Shown: one piece after another, positions 1 to 9,340 of the stretch
Layout of the letters: every line of letters begins with the position of its first letter
How positions within the stretch are numbered: the first letter of the stretch is position 1
DNA from: Paracandidimonas soli
Lineage (GTDB): Bacteria; Pseudomonadota; Gammaproteobacteria; Burkholderiales; Burkholderiaceae_B
Assembly: GCF_004342005.1 (NCBI RefSeq)
Contig: NZ_SMBX01000002.1
Span: forward strand, 186,001 to 250,000
Direction of reading: 5' to 3'
DNA: 64,000 nucleotides
Translations under genes and position numbers: made by a program
The notes under the pieces: model-generated
What the model saw: the letters and a program-made list of their open reading frames with translations, nothing else
Databases searched by the model: none
What the model was told of the DNA's origin: nothing

Positions 1-6
1 AGGCAA

Positions 7-960
7 ATGAAACTCAAGACATATTTTTCCCTGGTACTGACAGGCGCGGCCCTGGCCGTTTCGGGCGCTGCCCAGGCGTGGCCGGATCGTCCGATCGAAC
101 TGGTGGTGGGCTTTGCGCCGGGCGGCGGCACAGACATCACCGCCCGCACGCTGGCCAAGTTCTTGGAAGACGAACTGGGCAAGCCGGTTACCGTGATCAA
201 CAAGCCGGGCGCATCGGGCGCCATCGGCCTGGCTTACGTCGGCCGCTCCAAGCCCGATGGCTACACCATCGGGATGACCAATATGCCCGGCCTGGTCAGC
301 CTGCCTATCGAGCGCGATGCCGGATTCACTCTGGACAGCTTTACCTATCTGGGCAACCTGGTTCGCGATCCCAGCGCGTTCAGCGTCACCATGGACTCGC
401 CGTACAAGTCCGTGAAGGACATCATCGAAAAGGCGAAGGCGAGCCCTGAAGAGATCAGCTATGGCTCGACTGGCGTGGGCACCGACGATCACCTGGCGCT
501 GGTCCTGTTCGAGGACGAAACCTCGGCCGACCTGAACCACGTTCCCTACAACGGCGCCGGCCCGCTGCGCAACGCCGTGCTGGGCGGCCATACCGCCGTC
601 GGCGGCATGAACCTGGGCGAGGCCATGCCTTACCATGGCAAGAACCTGCGTATCCTGGCGCAGGCAAGCGAAGAGCGCTCGCCGCTCGCTCCCGACGTTC
701 CCACGTTCAAGGAGCAGGGCGTCGATCTGGTGTTTGCCTCCGAGCGCGGTATCGTCGGCCCGAAAGGCATACCCGAGGACGTGACCGCGAGCCTGCGCGG
801 CGCACTGAAGAAGATCGCCGCCACCCCCGAGTTCCAGAAACACATGCAGCAGCAGTTCACTGAAATGGACTACTTGGACGGCGACGAATGGCTGGCCCGC
901 CTGAAGGCGGCGGACGAACGTTTCCGCAAGCTGTGGCTGGAAACCCCCTGGACGGAATAA
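7..960 (+). CDS. Bug-family tripartite tricarboxylate transporter receptor
   Basis: Periplasmic substrate-binding protein of the Bug (TctC) family, 317 residues, the usual length. A Sec signal peptide covers about residues 1-24 (KLKTY n-region, hydrophobic core, AQA cleavage site), and the mature chain opens with the family pattern WPDRPIELVVGFAPGGGTD. Later family hallmarks include the NKPGASGAIG stretch, KPDGYT, and YGSTGVGTDDH. An AGG six bases upstream supports the ATG. The next gene, 19 bp downstream, is a hydroxy-acid dehydrogenase-like enzyme, so the pair probably handles one carboxylate. No TctA/TctB membrane partners are in the window, which is common for Bug proteins. The ligand cannot be read from sequence. 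Upstream sequence is outside the window, so this may not be the first gene of its operon. Confidence 0.93.
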   Translation: MKLKTYFSLVLTGAALAVSGAAQAWPDRPIELVVGFAPGGGTDITARTLAKFLEDELGKPVTVINKPGASGAIGLAYVGRSKPDGYTIGMTNMPGLVSLPIERDAGFTLDSFTYLGNLVRDPSAFSVTMDSPYKSVKDIIEKAKASPEEISYGSTGVGTDDHLALVLFEDETSADLNHVPYNGAGPLRNAVLGGHTAVGGMNLGEAMPYHGKNLRILAQASEERSPLAPDVPTFKEQGVDLVFASERGIVGPKGIPEDVTASLRGALKKIAATPEFQKHMQQQFTEMDYLDGDEWLARLKAADERFRKLWLETPWTE

Positions 961-979
961 GAGCAAGAGCAGGAATCCT

Positions 980-1885
980 ATGAGTGCAAAGCAAGTCGCC
1001 CTTTATGGGCTGGGCAATATGGGTTATCTGGTGGCCGAGCGGATCGCCAGGAAGTTTCCTGTTCAAGTTGCGGATTTGAACAAGCAGGCGGTCGAAAGAG
1101 CTCGGAAAGAGTTCGATGCGCGTCCTGTCTCGACGCCTGAAGATCTGGAGCAGACCAGCGTGGTCGTACTGTGCCTGCCCAGCCCGGCAGCATCGCAGGC
1201 GGTGCTGACGCAGATTGCCCCGCATTTGCCCAGGAATGCCGTGGTGGTCGAGACCAGCACGGTCAACCCGTCCGATATCCATGCCAGCGCGCGCATTCTC
1301 GACAAGTTCGGCATTCCGTTGATCGATGCATCGATCATGGCCGGAGTCAGCCAGATGGCCGCCGGAACTGCGATGCTGCTGGTCGGCGGCGACAAGGGTG
1401 CCCTGGACGCATGCGATGACGTGCTCGCCGCCATCTCCGACAAGCGCATTCACTTCGGCCCCGCAGGCTCGGGGGCCGCCGCAAAAGTGATCAACAATGC
1501 CGTGGCGCACGCAGTGATGGTTGTCGTCGCGGAAGCGGGCTCCATGGCCACAGCGGCGGGGGTGGATTGCGAAAAGCTTGTGGGCCTGCTGGCCGACAAG
1601 CAGATGGGGCTGCACCGCCCGCTGACGCATCGGTACGCCGAGCGCATCATGCAAGGCAATTATGAAGGCGGCATGCCACTGGAGGCCGCGCGCAAGGATT
1701 CCGTTCTGGCGCTGGAGCTTGCGCAGTCGCTGAAGGTGCCTCTGTTCGCCATCCAGGGCGCGCACAGCGTCTATGAAATGGCGCTGGCTGCCGGTTATGG
1801 CCGGGACGATTATGCGGCCGTCGCCAAGATATGGAATGACTGGGGTTGCCCCGCAGTGCCGGCGAAGGCGGCTGGCCGGGCATAA
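980..1885 (+). CDS. NAD(P)-dependent 3-hydroxyisobutyrate dehydrogenase-family oxidoreductase
   Basis: A 301-residue beta-hydroxyacid dehydrogenase. The Rossmann fingerprint GLGNMG is at residues 10-15, the substrate-binding stretch at about 117-137 (DASIMAGVSQMAAGTAMLLVGG-like, broken here for length: DASIMAG then AAGTAMLLVGG), and the catalytic segment GPAGSGAAAKVINN places the conserved lysine at about K169 with the following asparagines. Such enzymes oxidise 3-hydroxyisobutyrate, tartronate semialdehyde, gamma-hydroxybutyrate and similar acids; which one applies here is unknown. It follows the Bug receptor by 19 bp and is followed by a strong terminator, so it ends that transcription unit. 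The DASIMAG segment departs from the DAPVSGG consensus of classical MmsB, arguing against a plain valine-degradation role. Confidence 0.9.
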   Translation: MSAKQVALYGLGNMGYLVAERIARKFPVQVADLNKQAVERARKEFDARPVSTPEDLEQTSVVVLCLPSPAASQAVLTQIAPHLPRNAVVVETSTVNPSDIHASARILDKFGIPLIDASIMAGVSQMAAGTAMLLVGGDKGALDACDDVLAAISDKRIHFGPAGSGAAAKVINNAVAHAVMVVVAEAGSMATAAGVDCEKLVGLLADKQMGLHRPLTHRYAERIMQGNYEGGMPLEAARKDSVLALELAQSLKVPLFAIQGAHSVYEMALAAGYGRDDYAAVAKIWNDWGCPAVPAKAAGRA

Positions 1886-1912
1886 GCCGCCTGGCGGTTC
1901 CCGGAGCATGCG

Positions 1913-1948
1913 ATCCCCGTGGATGCATTTGCATCTGCGGGGATTTTT
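1913..1948 (+). terminator. Rho-independent terminator after the dehydrogenase gene
   Basis: Inverted repeat of up to 15 bp (arms 1913-1927 and 1930-1944, outer ATCCCCG/CGGGGAT perfect, two G-T wobbles inside) followed by TTTTT. It lies 28 bp after the stop codon of the upstream gene. Confidence 0.85.
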
Positions 1949-2042
1949 GCTGGAGCGCCACGGTGCCGGGGAGAACTCTTGCGCTATTCGGGCCTAGTGG
2001 CGTTGGCGACGCATATCCGCCAATGGCTTGCCACCGGAAGCA

Positions 2043-2735
2043 TCACTTTCCGCTTGCGGGCGGTGCGGGCATCGCCTCGAGCTCGTCCTTGCCGTAGAAC
2101 TTGACGCCGATCTGGATGCGCTCGCGGCCTTGGCTGCGGCGCCAGCGGTTGGTGTCGCGCAGCGAATAGACACAGCCGCAGTATTCCTGCTGGTAGAACT
2201 GCTCGCGCTTGCTGATTTCCAGCATGCGCTGCGCGCCGCCGCCCTTGCGCCAGTTGTAGGTCCAGTAGAGCATGTCGGGGTAGCGCGCGGCCGCGCGTTC
2301 GCCGCAGCCGTTGATCTGGTTCATGTCTTTCCAGCGCGAGATGCCCAGCGAGCTGGTGATGGTGTCGAAGCCGTGCTCGTGGGCATAAAGGGCGGTGCGC
2401 TCGAAGCGCATGTCGAAACAGACCGTGCAGCGTTCGCCGCGTTCGGGCTCGTCTTCCAGGCCCTTGACGCGCTCGAACCAGTTGTCGCGGTCGTAGTCGG
2501 CGTCGATGAATGGAATATTGTGCTTTTCCGCGAAACGGATGTTTTCGTTCTTGCGGATTTCGTATTCGCGGTCGGGATGGATGTTGGGATTGTAGAAATA
2601 AATGGCGTACTCGATGCCGGAGAGCGTCATGGCTTCCATGACTTCGCCTGAGCAGGGCGCGCAGCACGAGTGCATGAGCACCTTGCGGCGTCCTTCGGGC
2701 AAGGAGAGCAGCGGACGGGTAGTGGTCGTGTTCAT
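2043..2735 (-). CDS. queH: Epoxyqueuosine reductase QueH
   Basis: QueH (DUF208) performs the last step of queuosine synthesis, reducing epoxyqueuosine to queuosine in tRNA; it is the non-orthologous replacement for QueG. The 230-residue product has the family cysteines: HSCCAPCS at about residues 22-29, the later RCTVCFDMR, and CGCVYS near the C terminus. These bind a 4Fe-4S cluster and a second metal in characterised homologues. The reading frame stays open upstream to 2849, but the ATG giving [15 protein letters not shown] is chosen because conservation starts there and the extension overlaps the end of glnE. The gene is downstream of glnE on the same strand, about 90 bp after it. Confidence 0.92.
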   Translation of the reverse strand: MNTTTTRPLLSLPEGRRKVLMHSCCAPCSGEVMEAMTLSGIEYAIYFYNPNIHPDREYEIRKNENIRFAEKHNIPFIDADYDRDNWFERVKGLEDEPERGERCTVCFDMRFERTALYAHEHGFDTITSSLGISRWKDMNQINGCGERAAARYPDMLYWTYNWRKGGGAQRMLEISKREQFYQQEYCGCVYSLRDTNRWRRSQGRERIQIGVKFYGKDELEAMPAPPASGK

Positions 2736-2824
2736 GAGCAGTATTTTACCGCCGGGTTGCTCCAAGGCAAAAGCGCCTCTTTTCAGGCGAGACAGGCCGT
2801 CCCCAAAGAGGCTTCCGTTGTTCC

Positions 2825-5602
2825 CTATGCACCGATGACGTGGTTCCAAAGCTTGATGACGGCATTGCGTTCCGCCAGCAACTGGTCCTGGCCGATCCTG
2901 ACCTTCTCGGCGCCCTGCAGGCGCAGGGCGTGCTGCATGCGGCGGAAGGTGCGGTAGGCGTCGGCGACCGGGATGGCGAGGTCAGCAGGGATCAGTCCGG
3001 CCTGGCCGGCGATGCCGAGCAGCGCGATATTCCCCAGGTTTTCCAGCAGGATGGGATGCTGGTTGGAACACATCAGCACCAAGTATTGGGTAATGAATTC
3101 GATGTCCACCATGCCGCCGCGGTCGTGCTTCAGATCGAAATCCGCTGTCGGGTTGGGATGGCCGGCGCTGATACGCTCGCGCATGCTGCGGATTTCGTTC
3201 TTCAGGGCTTCCGCCTCGCGTGGGCGCAGCAGGATCTCCCTGCGCAATGCCTCCAGTTTGGCGCCGATGGCCGGGTCTCCCGCGGCGTAGCGCGCGCGCG
3301 TGAGGGCCTGGTGTTCCCAGGCCCAGGCGCTTTCCTTCTGGTAGCGCTCGAAAGCGTCCACGGAAACCGCCAGCAGCCCCGCGTCCCCGTCGGGCCGCAG
3401 CCGCAGGTCGATGTCGTAGAGGCGGCCCGACGAGGTCAGTGTGGAAAGCCAGGAAACGATCCTGCGACCCAGGCGGGTATAGAGTTCCGTGGCGTCTTCG
3501 CGCGTATCCTGGTACAGGAAGACGAGATCGAGGTCCGAGGCGTAGCCCAGCTCCTTGCCGCCGAGGCGGCCGTAGGCCAGGATGGCGAAATGGGGCGGTT
3601 CCAGCTGTGCCAGATCGGTTCCCTTGGGCTGCACCAGTGGCCAGACGCGCTGGATGGTTTCCCGCAGCAGCAGATCGGCCAGGGCGGAGAGCTGGTCGGC
3701 CAGGGCTTCGATGCTGAGGATGCCCTCCAGGTCCTGGGCCAGCAACTGGAAGGTGGTTTGCCGCTGGCAGTCGCGCATGAGATTCATCTGTTGCTCGACA
3801 TCGGGCCGGCCGTCGGGCAGCAGGCAGGCGTCCAGGTCGCTCTTGAGCTGTTGAGCGACCTGTGCGAGATCAAGCGGCAGCATGAGCGAGCGCCATTCGA
3901 TCAGGCCGTCAAGCAGCAGCGGATAACGCTCCAGGTACTGGGAGGCCCAAGGGCTGGCGCTGACAATGCGGGCGACACGAGCCAGCGTGTCGGGATATTC
4001 GGCCAGCAGGGCGAGATAGGCACTGCGCGGCGCAATCGCTTCCACCAGGTCCAGCAGGCGAGTGGCGGTCTGGACGGGATGCGCAGTCGAGGCGGAGGCT
4101 TCCAGCAGGCGCGGCATCAGGGCCTTGACCCTGTCCCGGCTGGTGCGCTGCAGGCTGCGCAGCCTGGGACTTTCCAGCAGCGTCTGCATGCGCTGTCCGA
4201 TGACGCCGCAGTCCTGGCCCAGGCAATCCTGCAGCCTGGTCTCCAGATCGGCCTCTGGCGCCGGCTCGGACGATGCGGTTTCAGGGTCCTGCATGCCTGC
4301 GATGCGAAAGGCGTTGCGGAAAGCCTGGGATACGAAGCTGCGATGCGCCTGCAGCGTCTCTTCGAAGGCTTCGGGAGACATCTGCATGCTGGCGGCAAGC
4401 TCTTGCCGCAGTCCGGCATCCCTGGGCAGCAAGTGCGTCTGTTCGTCCTCTCGATATTGCAGCCGGTGCTCGACGCGCCGCAGGAAGACATAGGCGGCTT
4501 CCAGCCTGTTCGCGTCTTCAGGCGGCATGACCCCGGCCCGGCGCTGCTTGTACAAGGCAGCCTGAAGCGAGCGCTGCTGCAGCGAAGGTCTGCGCCCGCC
4601 CCGGATCAACTGGTTCAACTGGACGACGAATTCGATCTCGCGTATGCCGCCTTCGCCCAGTTTGATGTTGTGCGTGGCATCGATGCCATTGCGGGCCAGC
4701 GCGCGGCGCTGCCAGTCCTGGCGGATGCGCTCGCGCAAGCTGCGCAGGGCGGCCAGGGCGTCGAAGTCGAAATACTTGCGGTAGACGAATGGGACGCGCA
4801 GGGCTTCCAGCTGGTGCCATTGCGCCGACGGGTCACTGCCTTCGAAGGCGCGGCAAAGGATGGGCCTGGCCTTCAGCCAGGCATAGCGCTCCCATTCGCG
4901 GCCTTGCGCGACGAGGTAGTTTTCCAGAGCGTCCAGGCTCCAGGCGAGCGGACCGGAGTCTCCGTCGGGCCGCAAGCGCAGATCGGTGCGGAACACTTGC
5001 CCGAAGGCATCGATTTCGGACAGGACCGGCATCATGCGCTGGACGACGCGGCCATAGAATTCGTGGTGGCTGAGGCTGCGCCTGCCGTTCGTTTCTCCTT
5101 CTTCGCCGTAAAGGGCAATCAGGTCGATATCGGAAGAGACATTGAGCTCGCGTCCGCCCAGCTTGCCCATGCCCAGCAGCAGCAGCTCCTGGGGCTTGCC
5201 CGTGGCGGGATCCAGGGGAGTGCCGTGCGTGGCGGCCAGCTCCGCAGCTGTCAGTTGGTAGGCTTCGGAGACGGCGAGGTCGGCCAGCGCGGACATGGCC
5301 GCGACGACTTCGTGCAAGGGAGCCAGCCCGGCAATATCACGGACCATCAAGGTGAAAAATACGCGTTCGCGCAACTGGCGCAGGACGCGGCGGATCATCG
5401 TGGCCGGCGGTTCGCTGTCCGCTGCGGCGCCTTTCAGTTCGTCCAGCCACAGAGGAATTGTCTTGCGCGTCACAGGATGCTGCGCCGCGCTTTCCAGCCA
5501 CAGGCTGAAGGCCGGATTCGCATCCAGTTTGCGGCGAAGCACGCCGGACCAGCGCAGGGCGGGCTCTACTATAATCAGTTCGGACATGGGTGATAATGAC
5601 AT
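2825..5602 (-). CDS. glnE: Bifunctional glutamine synthetase adenylyltransferase/deadenylyltransferase
   Basis: GlnE adds and removes AMP on glutamine synthetase in response to PII, tuning nitrogen assimilation. The 925-residue length is close to the 946 of E. coli. Two nucleotidyltransferase domains are visible. The N-terminal (deadenylylase) one carries [19 protein letters not shown] at about residues 144-162, and the C-terminal (adenylylase) one carries [20 protein letters not shown] at about 672-691, each with the G-G-x-E-x(5)-S-D-x-D metal motif. The start could instead be an in-frame ATG 15 bases inside (5587), and neither has a convincing Shine-Dalgarno sequence. It is divergent from yhdP with only about 60 bp between the starts. 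Nitrogen regulation fits with gdhA nearby, but they are not in one operon. Confidence 0.96.
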   Translation of the reverse strand: MSLSPMSELIIVEPALRWSGVLRRKLDANPAFSLWLESAAQHPVTRKTIPLWLDELKGAAADSEPPATMIRRVLRQLRERVFFTLMVRDIAGLAPLHEVVAAMSALADLAVSEAYQLTAAELAATHGTPLDPATGKPQELLLLGMGKLGGRELNVSSDIDLIALYGEEGETNGRRSLSHHEFYGRVVQRMMPVLSEIDAFGQVFRTDLRLRPDGDSGPLAWSLDALENYLVAQGREWERYAWLKARPILCRAFEGSDPSAQWHQLEALRVPFVYRKYFDFDALAALRSLRERIRQDWQRRALARNGIDATHNIKLGEGGIREIEFVVQLNQLIRGGRRPSLQQRSLQAALYKQRRAGVMPPEDANRLEAAYVFLRRVEHRLQYREDEQTHLLPRDAGLRQELAASMQMSPEAFEETLQAHRSFVSQAFRNAFRIAGMQDPETASSEPAPEADLETRLQDCLGQDCGVIGQRMQTLLESPRLRSLQRTSRDRVKALMPRLLEASASTAHPVQTATRLLDLVEAIAPRSAYLALLAEYPDTLARVARIVSASPWASQYLERYPLLLDGLIEWRSLMLPLDLAQVAQQLKSDLDACLLPDGRPDVEQQMNLMRDCQRQTTFQLLAQDLEGILSIEALADQLSALADLLLRETIQRVWPLVQPKGTDLAQLEPPHFAILAYGRLGGKELGYASDLDLVFLYQDTREDATELYTRLGRRIVSWLSTLTSSGRLYDIDLRLRPDGDAGLLAVSVDAFERYQKESAWAWEHQALTRARYAAGDPAIGAKLEALRREILLRPREAEALKNEIRSMRERISAGHPNPTADFDLKHDRGGMVDIEFITQYLVLMCSNQHPILLENLGNIALLGIAGQAGLIPADLAIPVADAYRTFRRMQHALRLQGAEKVRIGQDQLLAERNAVIKLWNHVIGA

Positions 5603-5663
5603 TCGTTATGTTCTTGCCTGACTTCCCTGGGCAGACCCGCAAGATACTGCAAAAACACGCAAT

Positions 5664-8600
5664 TTGGCTAATCACTTTCTTCTGTATCGGTTTTTCGGGT
5701 TCCTGCGGCTGTTGGGACGTTTCGCCTTGCTCGTGTATTTCGTCGCCGGCATCGGCCTGCTCGGAATCCGCTACTGGCTGCTGCCCAATGCGGACGAATG
5801 GCGCGGCGCTCTGGAAAGCCAACTGACGGATGCGCTGGGAACCGAGGTTTCCCTGGGAGAGGTCAAGGCCCAGTGGCTGGGAGCGAATCCCAGGCTGACG
5901 CTGTCCGACGTGGTGCTGCGCGATGCGAACGACCAGGCGCTTCTCAGGCTGCCTTATCTGCGCGCCGTGCTCGACTGGCGCAGCATACTGGGGCATATCC
6001 AGTTCGACAGTATCGAGGCCAGCGGGCTGGACCTGACCATCCGGCGGGATATCCAGGGGCAACTGCACCTGGTCGGCCAGTCCTTCTCGCTGTCCGCCGA
6101 TGATGCCCGGTCCGGAGAGTTGCCTCCGGTCCTGGGCTGGCTGTCGCTGCAGCGCCGGGTGCTGTTCACGGACGTGACATTGCGCTGGGACGATGCGTCC
6201 AGCGCCGGCGGCGCACTGGTGCTGGATCGGGTCAGGATGCAGATCGACAATGACGGCCGCGATCGGCGCTTCGCCTTGCAGGCCGCTGCGCCCCAAGAAC
6301 TGGCCTCCATGATTGATGTCAGGGGAGAACTGCGCTCCGATGAGAAAGGCCGGGTGGACCGCCTGGACCAGGTGTCGGGGCGTCTGTATGTCCATGTCAG
6401 GGACTGGCAATCGCAGGCCTGGCGCCCGTGGCTCGAACTGCCGGCGCAGTTGGAATCGGGCAGGGGCTCCGCACAGGCCTCGCTGTCGTTTGCAGCCGGA
6501 AAACCGGACGGTATGGCCCTGGACGCCAGCGTGCAAGCGTTGCGCTGGCGGCTGGATGGCAAGGATCATATCGGCGTGGAAGCCGCTCGTCTGCATGCGG
6601 AAGGCGAATGGCGCGAATGGAGCGAAGCGCCTCGGGCGCTGTCGTTCCAGTGGCAGGGACGCGGCGTTTCCGTTGCGGTCGCCGAGGCTTATGAGCAGGC
6701 GCTGTCCTTCGATGAGACGAGGCTGCAGGGAAGAGTGGAACGAGCCGCGGATGGCGGGCTGTCGGTCTCGCTGGCTTCGGCCGATGTCGGCAATGCGGAT
6801 CTCGACCTGCATTTTTCGGGACATTGGCGCTCGAGTGAGACTTCCGGGTCGGGCGAGGCGGATATCCAGGGACAGGCAACACACGTCAGCGTACCCGCCA
6901 TCGTTCGCTACTTGCCTGCGGTCGTCAGCGAGGATGCGCGGATATGGATGAAGGAAAGCCTGATCAAAGGACGGGTGCGCGATGCCGCCTTCCGGCTCAA
7001 GGGAGAGCTGGACGCATTTCCCTTCGGCATCGACCCGGAGAAAGGCGAGTTCCGGCTGGAGGGCAGGCTGGAAGACACGCAGATCGATTACCTGCCGGCG
7101 CACAATGGCGCAAAGGGCTGGCCCAGCGTGGACGCCATCGAAGGCAGGCTGAGCATGGACAGGGCGAGCCTCGGCATCCATGCCGATACGGCGCGGATGC
7201 TGCCTTCGGCGCAGCAGCCCGCGCTGGAGCTGCGGGGCGTGCAGGCATCGATTCCCGATCTCGAGCACAACGCCACGCTGTCCATCAAGGGAGAAACATC
7301 GGGCAAGGCTTCCAGCTATATCGCGTTGGCGCATCATTCCCCGCTTGGAGAGCTGATCGGGGGCGTGCTCGATGAAGCCACGGCCAGCGGCGAGTGGTCC
7401 GTGCCGCTGGAGCTCTCCATCCCCTTGATGCACAGCATCGATACGACGGTCAAGGGCAGCGTTTTGCCCGGCGAAGGCTCGGCGCTGCGGCTGATGCCGG
7501 AAATGCCGCTGCTCGAGCGCCTGTCCGGCACCCTGGAGTTCAGCGAAACCGCAGTCAGCGCAAAGGGCTTGAGCGGCCGCTTTCTCGGCGGCAAGGTGGA
7601 CTTCGCGGACGGTATCGGCGGCGGACAGGCGGGGCTGAGACTGCGCGGCCGCATGACGGCGCCCGCGCTGGCAGAATATATAGACCTGAAAGGCATGGAG
7701 CGCCTGGAGGGCAGCATCGCCTATACGGCGCGGCTAGGCCTCGACAAAGCCGGCAGATTCGTCATGGAAGCCGAATCCAGCCTGGAAGGCATGCGCCTGG
7801 ATTTTCCTGCTCCTTTGGGAAAATCGGCGAAGCAGCCCATGGCCTTGAAGGTCGACTGGTCCGGCCACAAGGACGAACGAAACGTCATGGCCCTGGATAT
7901 CCGGCTTGGGAGCGGAATACATGCCAGGGCGCTGCGGCGCAGCCTCGAGAACGAAGGGCCTTATTTCTATGCGCTGGGCGTGGGACGCGATCAGGTCCTT
8001 CCCGCGCCGGCTTCGGGGGCGGAAATCGACGTGCAGGTGGACGATTTCAATGCCAGAGCCTGGGAGGCCGTGGTGGAGGATTTCTCCCGCGCCGCAGGGG
8101 CGAATCAGACGCAGGAGTCGTCGGCGCGCAGGCCGTTGCTGCCTGAGCTCCGGCGCTTTCGCGTGCAGGCGGACAAGGGCAGCATCTTTGGCCTCGGGAC
8201 GACGCAACTGACCCTGACCGGCGGGAAAACGGACGCGCAGCGCTGGCGCATGGACATCAGCTCGACGGAAACGGCGGGGACGCTGTTCTGGCAGGAAGCC
8301 GCCGGAAAGGTCGAGGGCAGCATACAGGCCAGGCTGGACAGGCTCGCCATCGGCGAAGCGGGAGACAAGGAAGGCGCGGATATCGCCGAGTCGGAGGGCT
8401 CGGCGCTGCCGGACGAACTGGATATTCCCGCCATCGATCTGACGGTTGGCCGATTTACCTTATATGGCAAGATGCTGGGCGAGCTTGCGGTGACGGGAGT
8501 CAACCAGGAACGGGGACGCCTATGGCGTCTGGACAAGTTCAGTATTGATAGCCCCACGGCATCGTTGCAGGGCAAAGGCAGTTGGCAATTGTCGGGCGAA

Positions 8601-9275
8601 CGCCGGGGCCTGCAGCTGCAGGCCGACATCGCGGTACACAATCTCGGCGGCTACATGGAACAGATCGGTTTTCCCGGCGCAGTGCAGGACGGGCATGGGA
8701 GCGTGCGCGCGGATCTGTTCTGGCACGACCTGCCTTGGTCGCCGGAGATTTCCGGCATCCAGGGAACATTGGAACTGGAGCTGGACAAGGGGCGTTTCAA
8801 CCAGGTCAACTCCCGCGTGGCAAGGTTGCTGGAGCTGTTGTCGTTGCAGTCGGTCAAGCGGCTGGCCAGCCTGGACTTCAACCCTGGCGGATTGCTGAAG
8901 AATGGCTTTCCCTACGATGCGCTCAGGGGAAAGCTCGATCTGGACCAGGGGGAGTTGCGCACGCAGGACTATCGCGTCGTGGGGCCGGTCGGGACCATCG
9001 TGATCGGCGGCAATGTGCATCTGTTGCGCCAGACGCTGGATCTGCAGGCGGTGGTCGTGCCCAGCCTGGATGTCAGCGGCGCGGCCATTGCAGCCGGCAT
9101 TGCGGTGAATCCCATCGTGGGCGTGGGAGCCTTCCTGGCGCAATGGCTGCTGCAGACGCCATTGTCGCGGGCGATGACGGTCGAGTACCGTATCAGCGGC
9201 GATTGGGACAATGTGGCGGTGGAAGAGGTGAATGCCGACAGGCGCAAGGCCGCGGATTCGGAGCAGATGCCGTAA
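5664..9275 (+). CDS. yhdP: YhdP-family AsmA-like envelope protein (TIGR02099 type)
   Basis: A 1203-residue protein of the YhdP/AsmA-like group, which span the periplasm as long hydrophobic-groove bridges and are implicated in phospholipid transport to the outer membrane. One N-terminal membrane anchor is visible at about residues 12-36 (rich in F, L, G and A, preceded by Arg). The rest is a long repetitive beta-rich region ending with the conserved AsmA-like C-terminal portion (NPIVGVGAFLAQWLLQTPLS, about 1150-1170). The start is TTG: the frame closes just upstream at 5619, and no ATG lies before the membrane anchor. The promoter must sit in the roughly 60-bp gap shared with glnE. The gene ends at an inverted repeat shared with convergent gdhA. 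Confidence 0.9.
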   Translation: MANHFLLYRFFGFLRLLGRFALLVYFVAGIGLLGIRYWLLPNADEWRGALESQLTDALGTEVSLGEVKAQWLGANPRLTLSDVVLRDANDQALLRLPYLRAVLDWRSILGHIQFDSIEASGLDLTIRRDIQGQLHLVGQSFSLSADDARSGELPPVLGWLSLQRRVLFTDVTLRWDDASSAGGALVLDRVRMQIDNDGRDRRFALQAAAPQELASMIDVRGELRSDEKGRVDRLDQVSGRLYVHVRDWQSQAWRPWLELPAQLESGRGSAQASLSFAAGKPDGMALDASVQALRWRLDGKDHIGVEAARLHAEGEWREWSEAPRALSFQWQGRGVSVAVAEAYEQALSFDETRLQGRVERAADGGLSVSLASADVGNADLDLHFSGHWRSSETSGSGEADIQGQATHVSVPAIVRYLPAVVSEDARIWMKESLIKGRVRDAAFRLKGELDAFPFGIDPEKGEFRLEGRLEDTQIDYLPAHNGAKGWPSVDAIEGRLSMDRASLGIHADTARMLPSAQQPALELRGVQASIPDLEHNATLSIKGETSGKASSYIALAHHSPLGELIGGVLDEATASGEWSVPLELSIPLMHSIDTTVKGSVLPGEGSALRLMPEMPLLERLSGTLEFSETAVSAKGLSGRFLGGKVDFADGIGGGQAGLRLRGRMTAPALAEYIDLKGMERLEGSIAYTARLGLDKAGRFVMEAESSLEGMRLDFPAPLGKSAKQPMALKVDWSGHKDERNVMALDIRLGSGIHARALRRSLENEGPYFYALGVGRDQVLPAPASGAEIDVQVDDFNARAWEAVVEDFSRAAGANQTQESSARRPLLPELRRFRVQADKGSIFGLGTTQLTLTGGKTDAQRWRMDISSTETAGTLFWQEAAGKVEGSIQARLDRLAIGEAGDKEGADIAESEGSALPDELDIPAIDLTVGRFTLYGKMLGELAVTGVNQERGRLWRLDKFSIDSPTASLQGKGSWQLSGERRGLQLQADIAVHNLGGYMEQIGFPGAVQDGHGSVRADLFWHDLPWSPEISGIQGTLELELDKGRFNQVNSRVARLLELLSLQSVKRLASLDFNPGGLLKNGFPYDALRGKLDLDQGELRTQDYRVVGPVGTIVIGGNVHLLRQTLDLQAVVVPSLDVSGAAIAAGIAVNPIVGVGAFLAQWLLQTPLSRAMTVEYRISGDWDNVAVEEVNADRRKAADSEQMP

Positions 9276-9283
9276 GAAAAACC

Positions 9284-9325
9284 GCAATGGGTCGGCCCGC
9301 CTTTCGGCCCGGGCCGGCCCATTGC
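9284..9325 (-). terminator. Terminator hairpin between convergent yhdP and gdhA
   Basis: A 16-bp inverted repeat (9284-9299 with 9310-9325, one G-T wobble, 10-nt loop). On the minus strand it is followed by GGTTTTTCTT, a good intrinsic terminator for gdhA. On the plus strand no T run follows, so it would act on yhdP only as a hairpin. Confidence 0.8.
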
Positions 9326-9340
9326 AAGACCGCTTCGGTG

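Noticed and set aside
2840-5593. A 917-codon open frame opposite glnE
   Set aside because: It is the antisense shadow of a GC-rich conserved gene; the product has no recognisable motif and glnE is certain.
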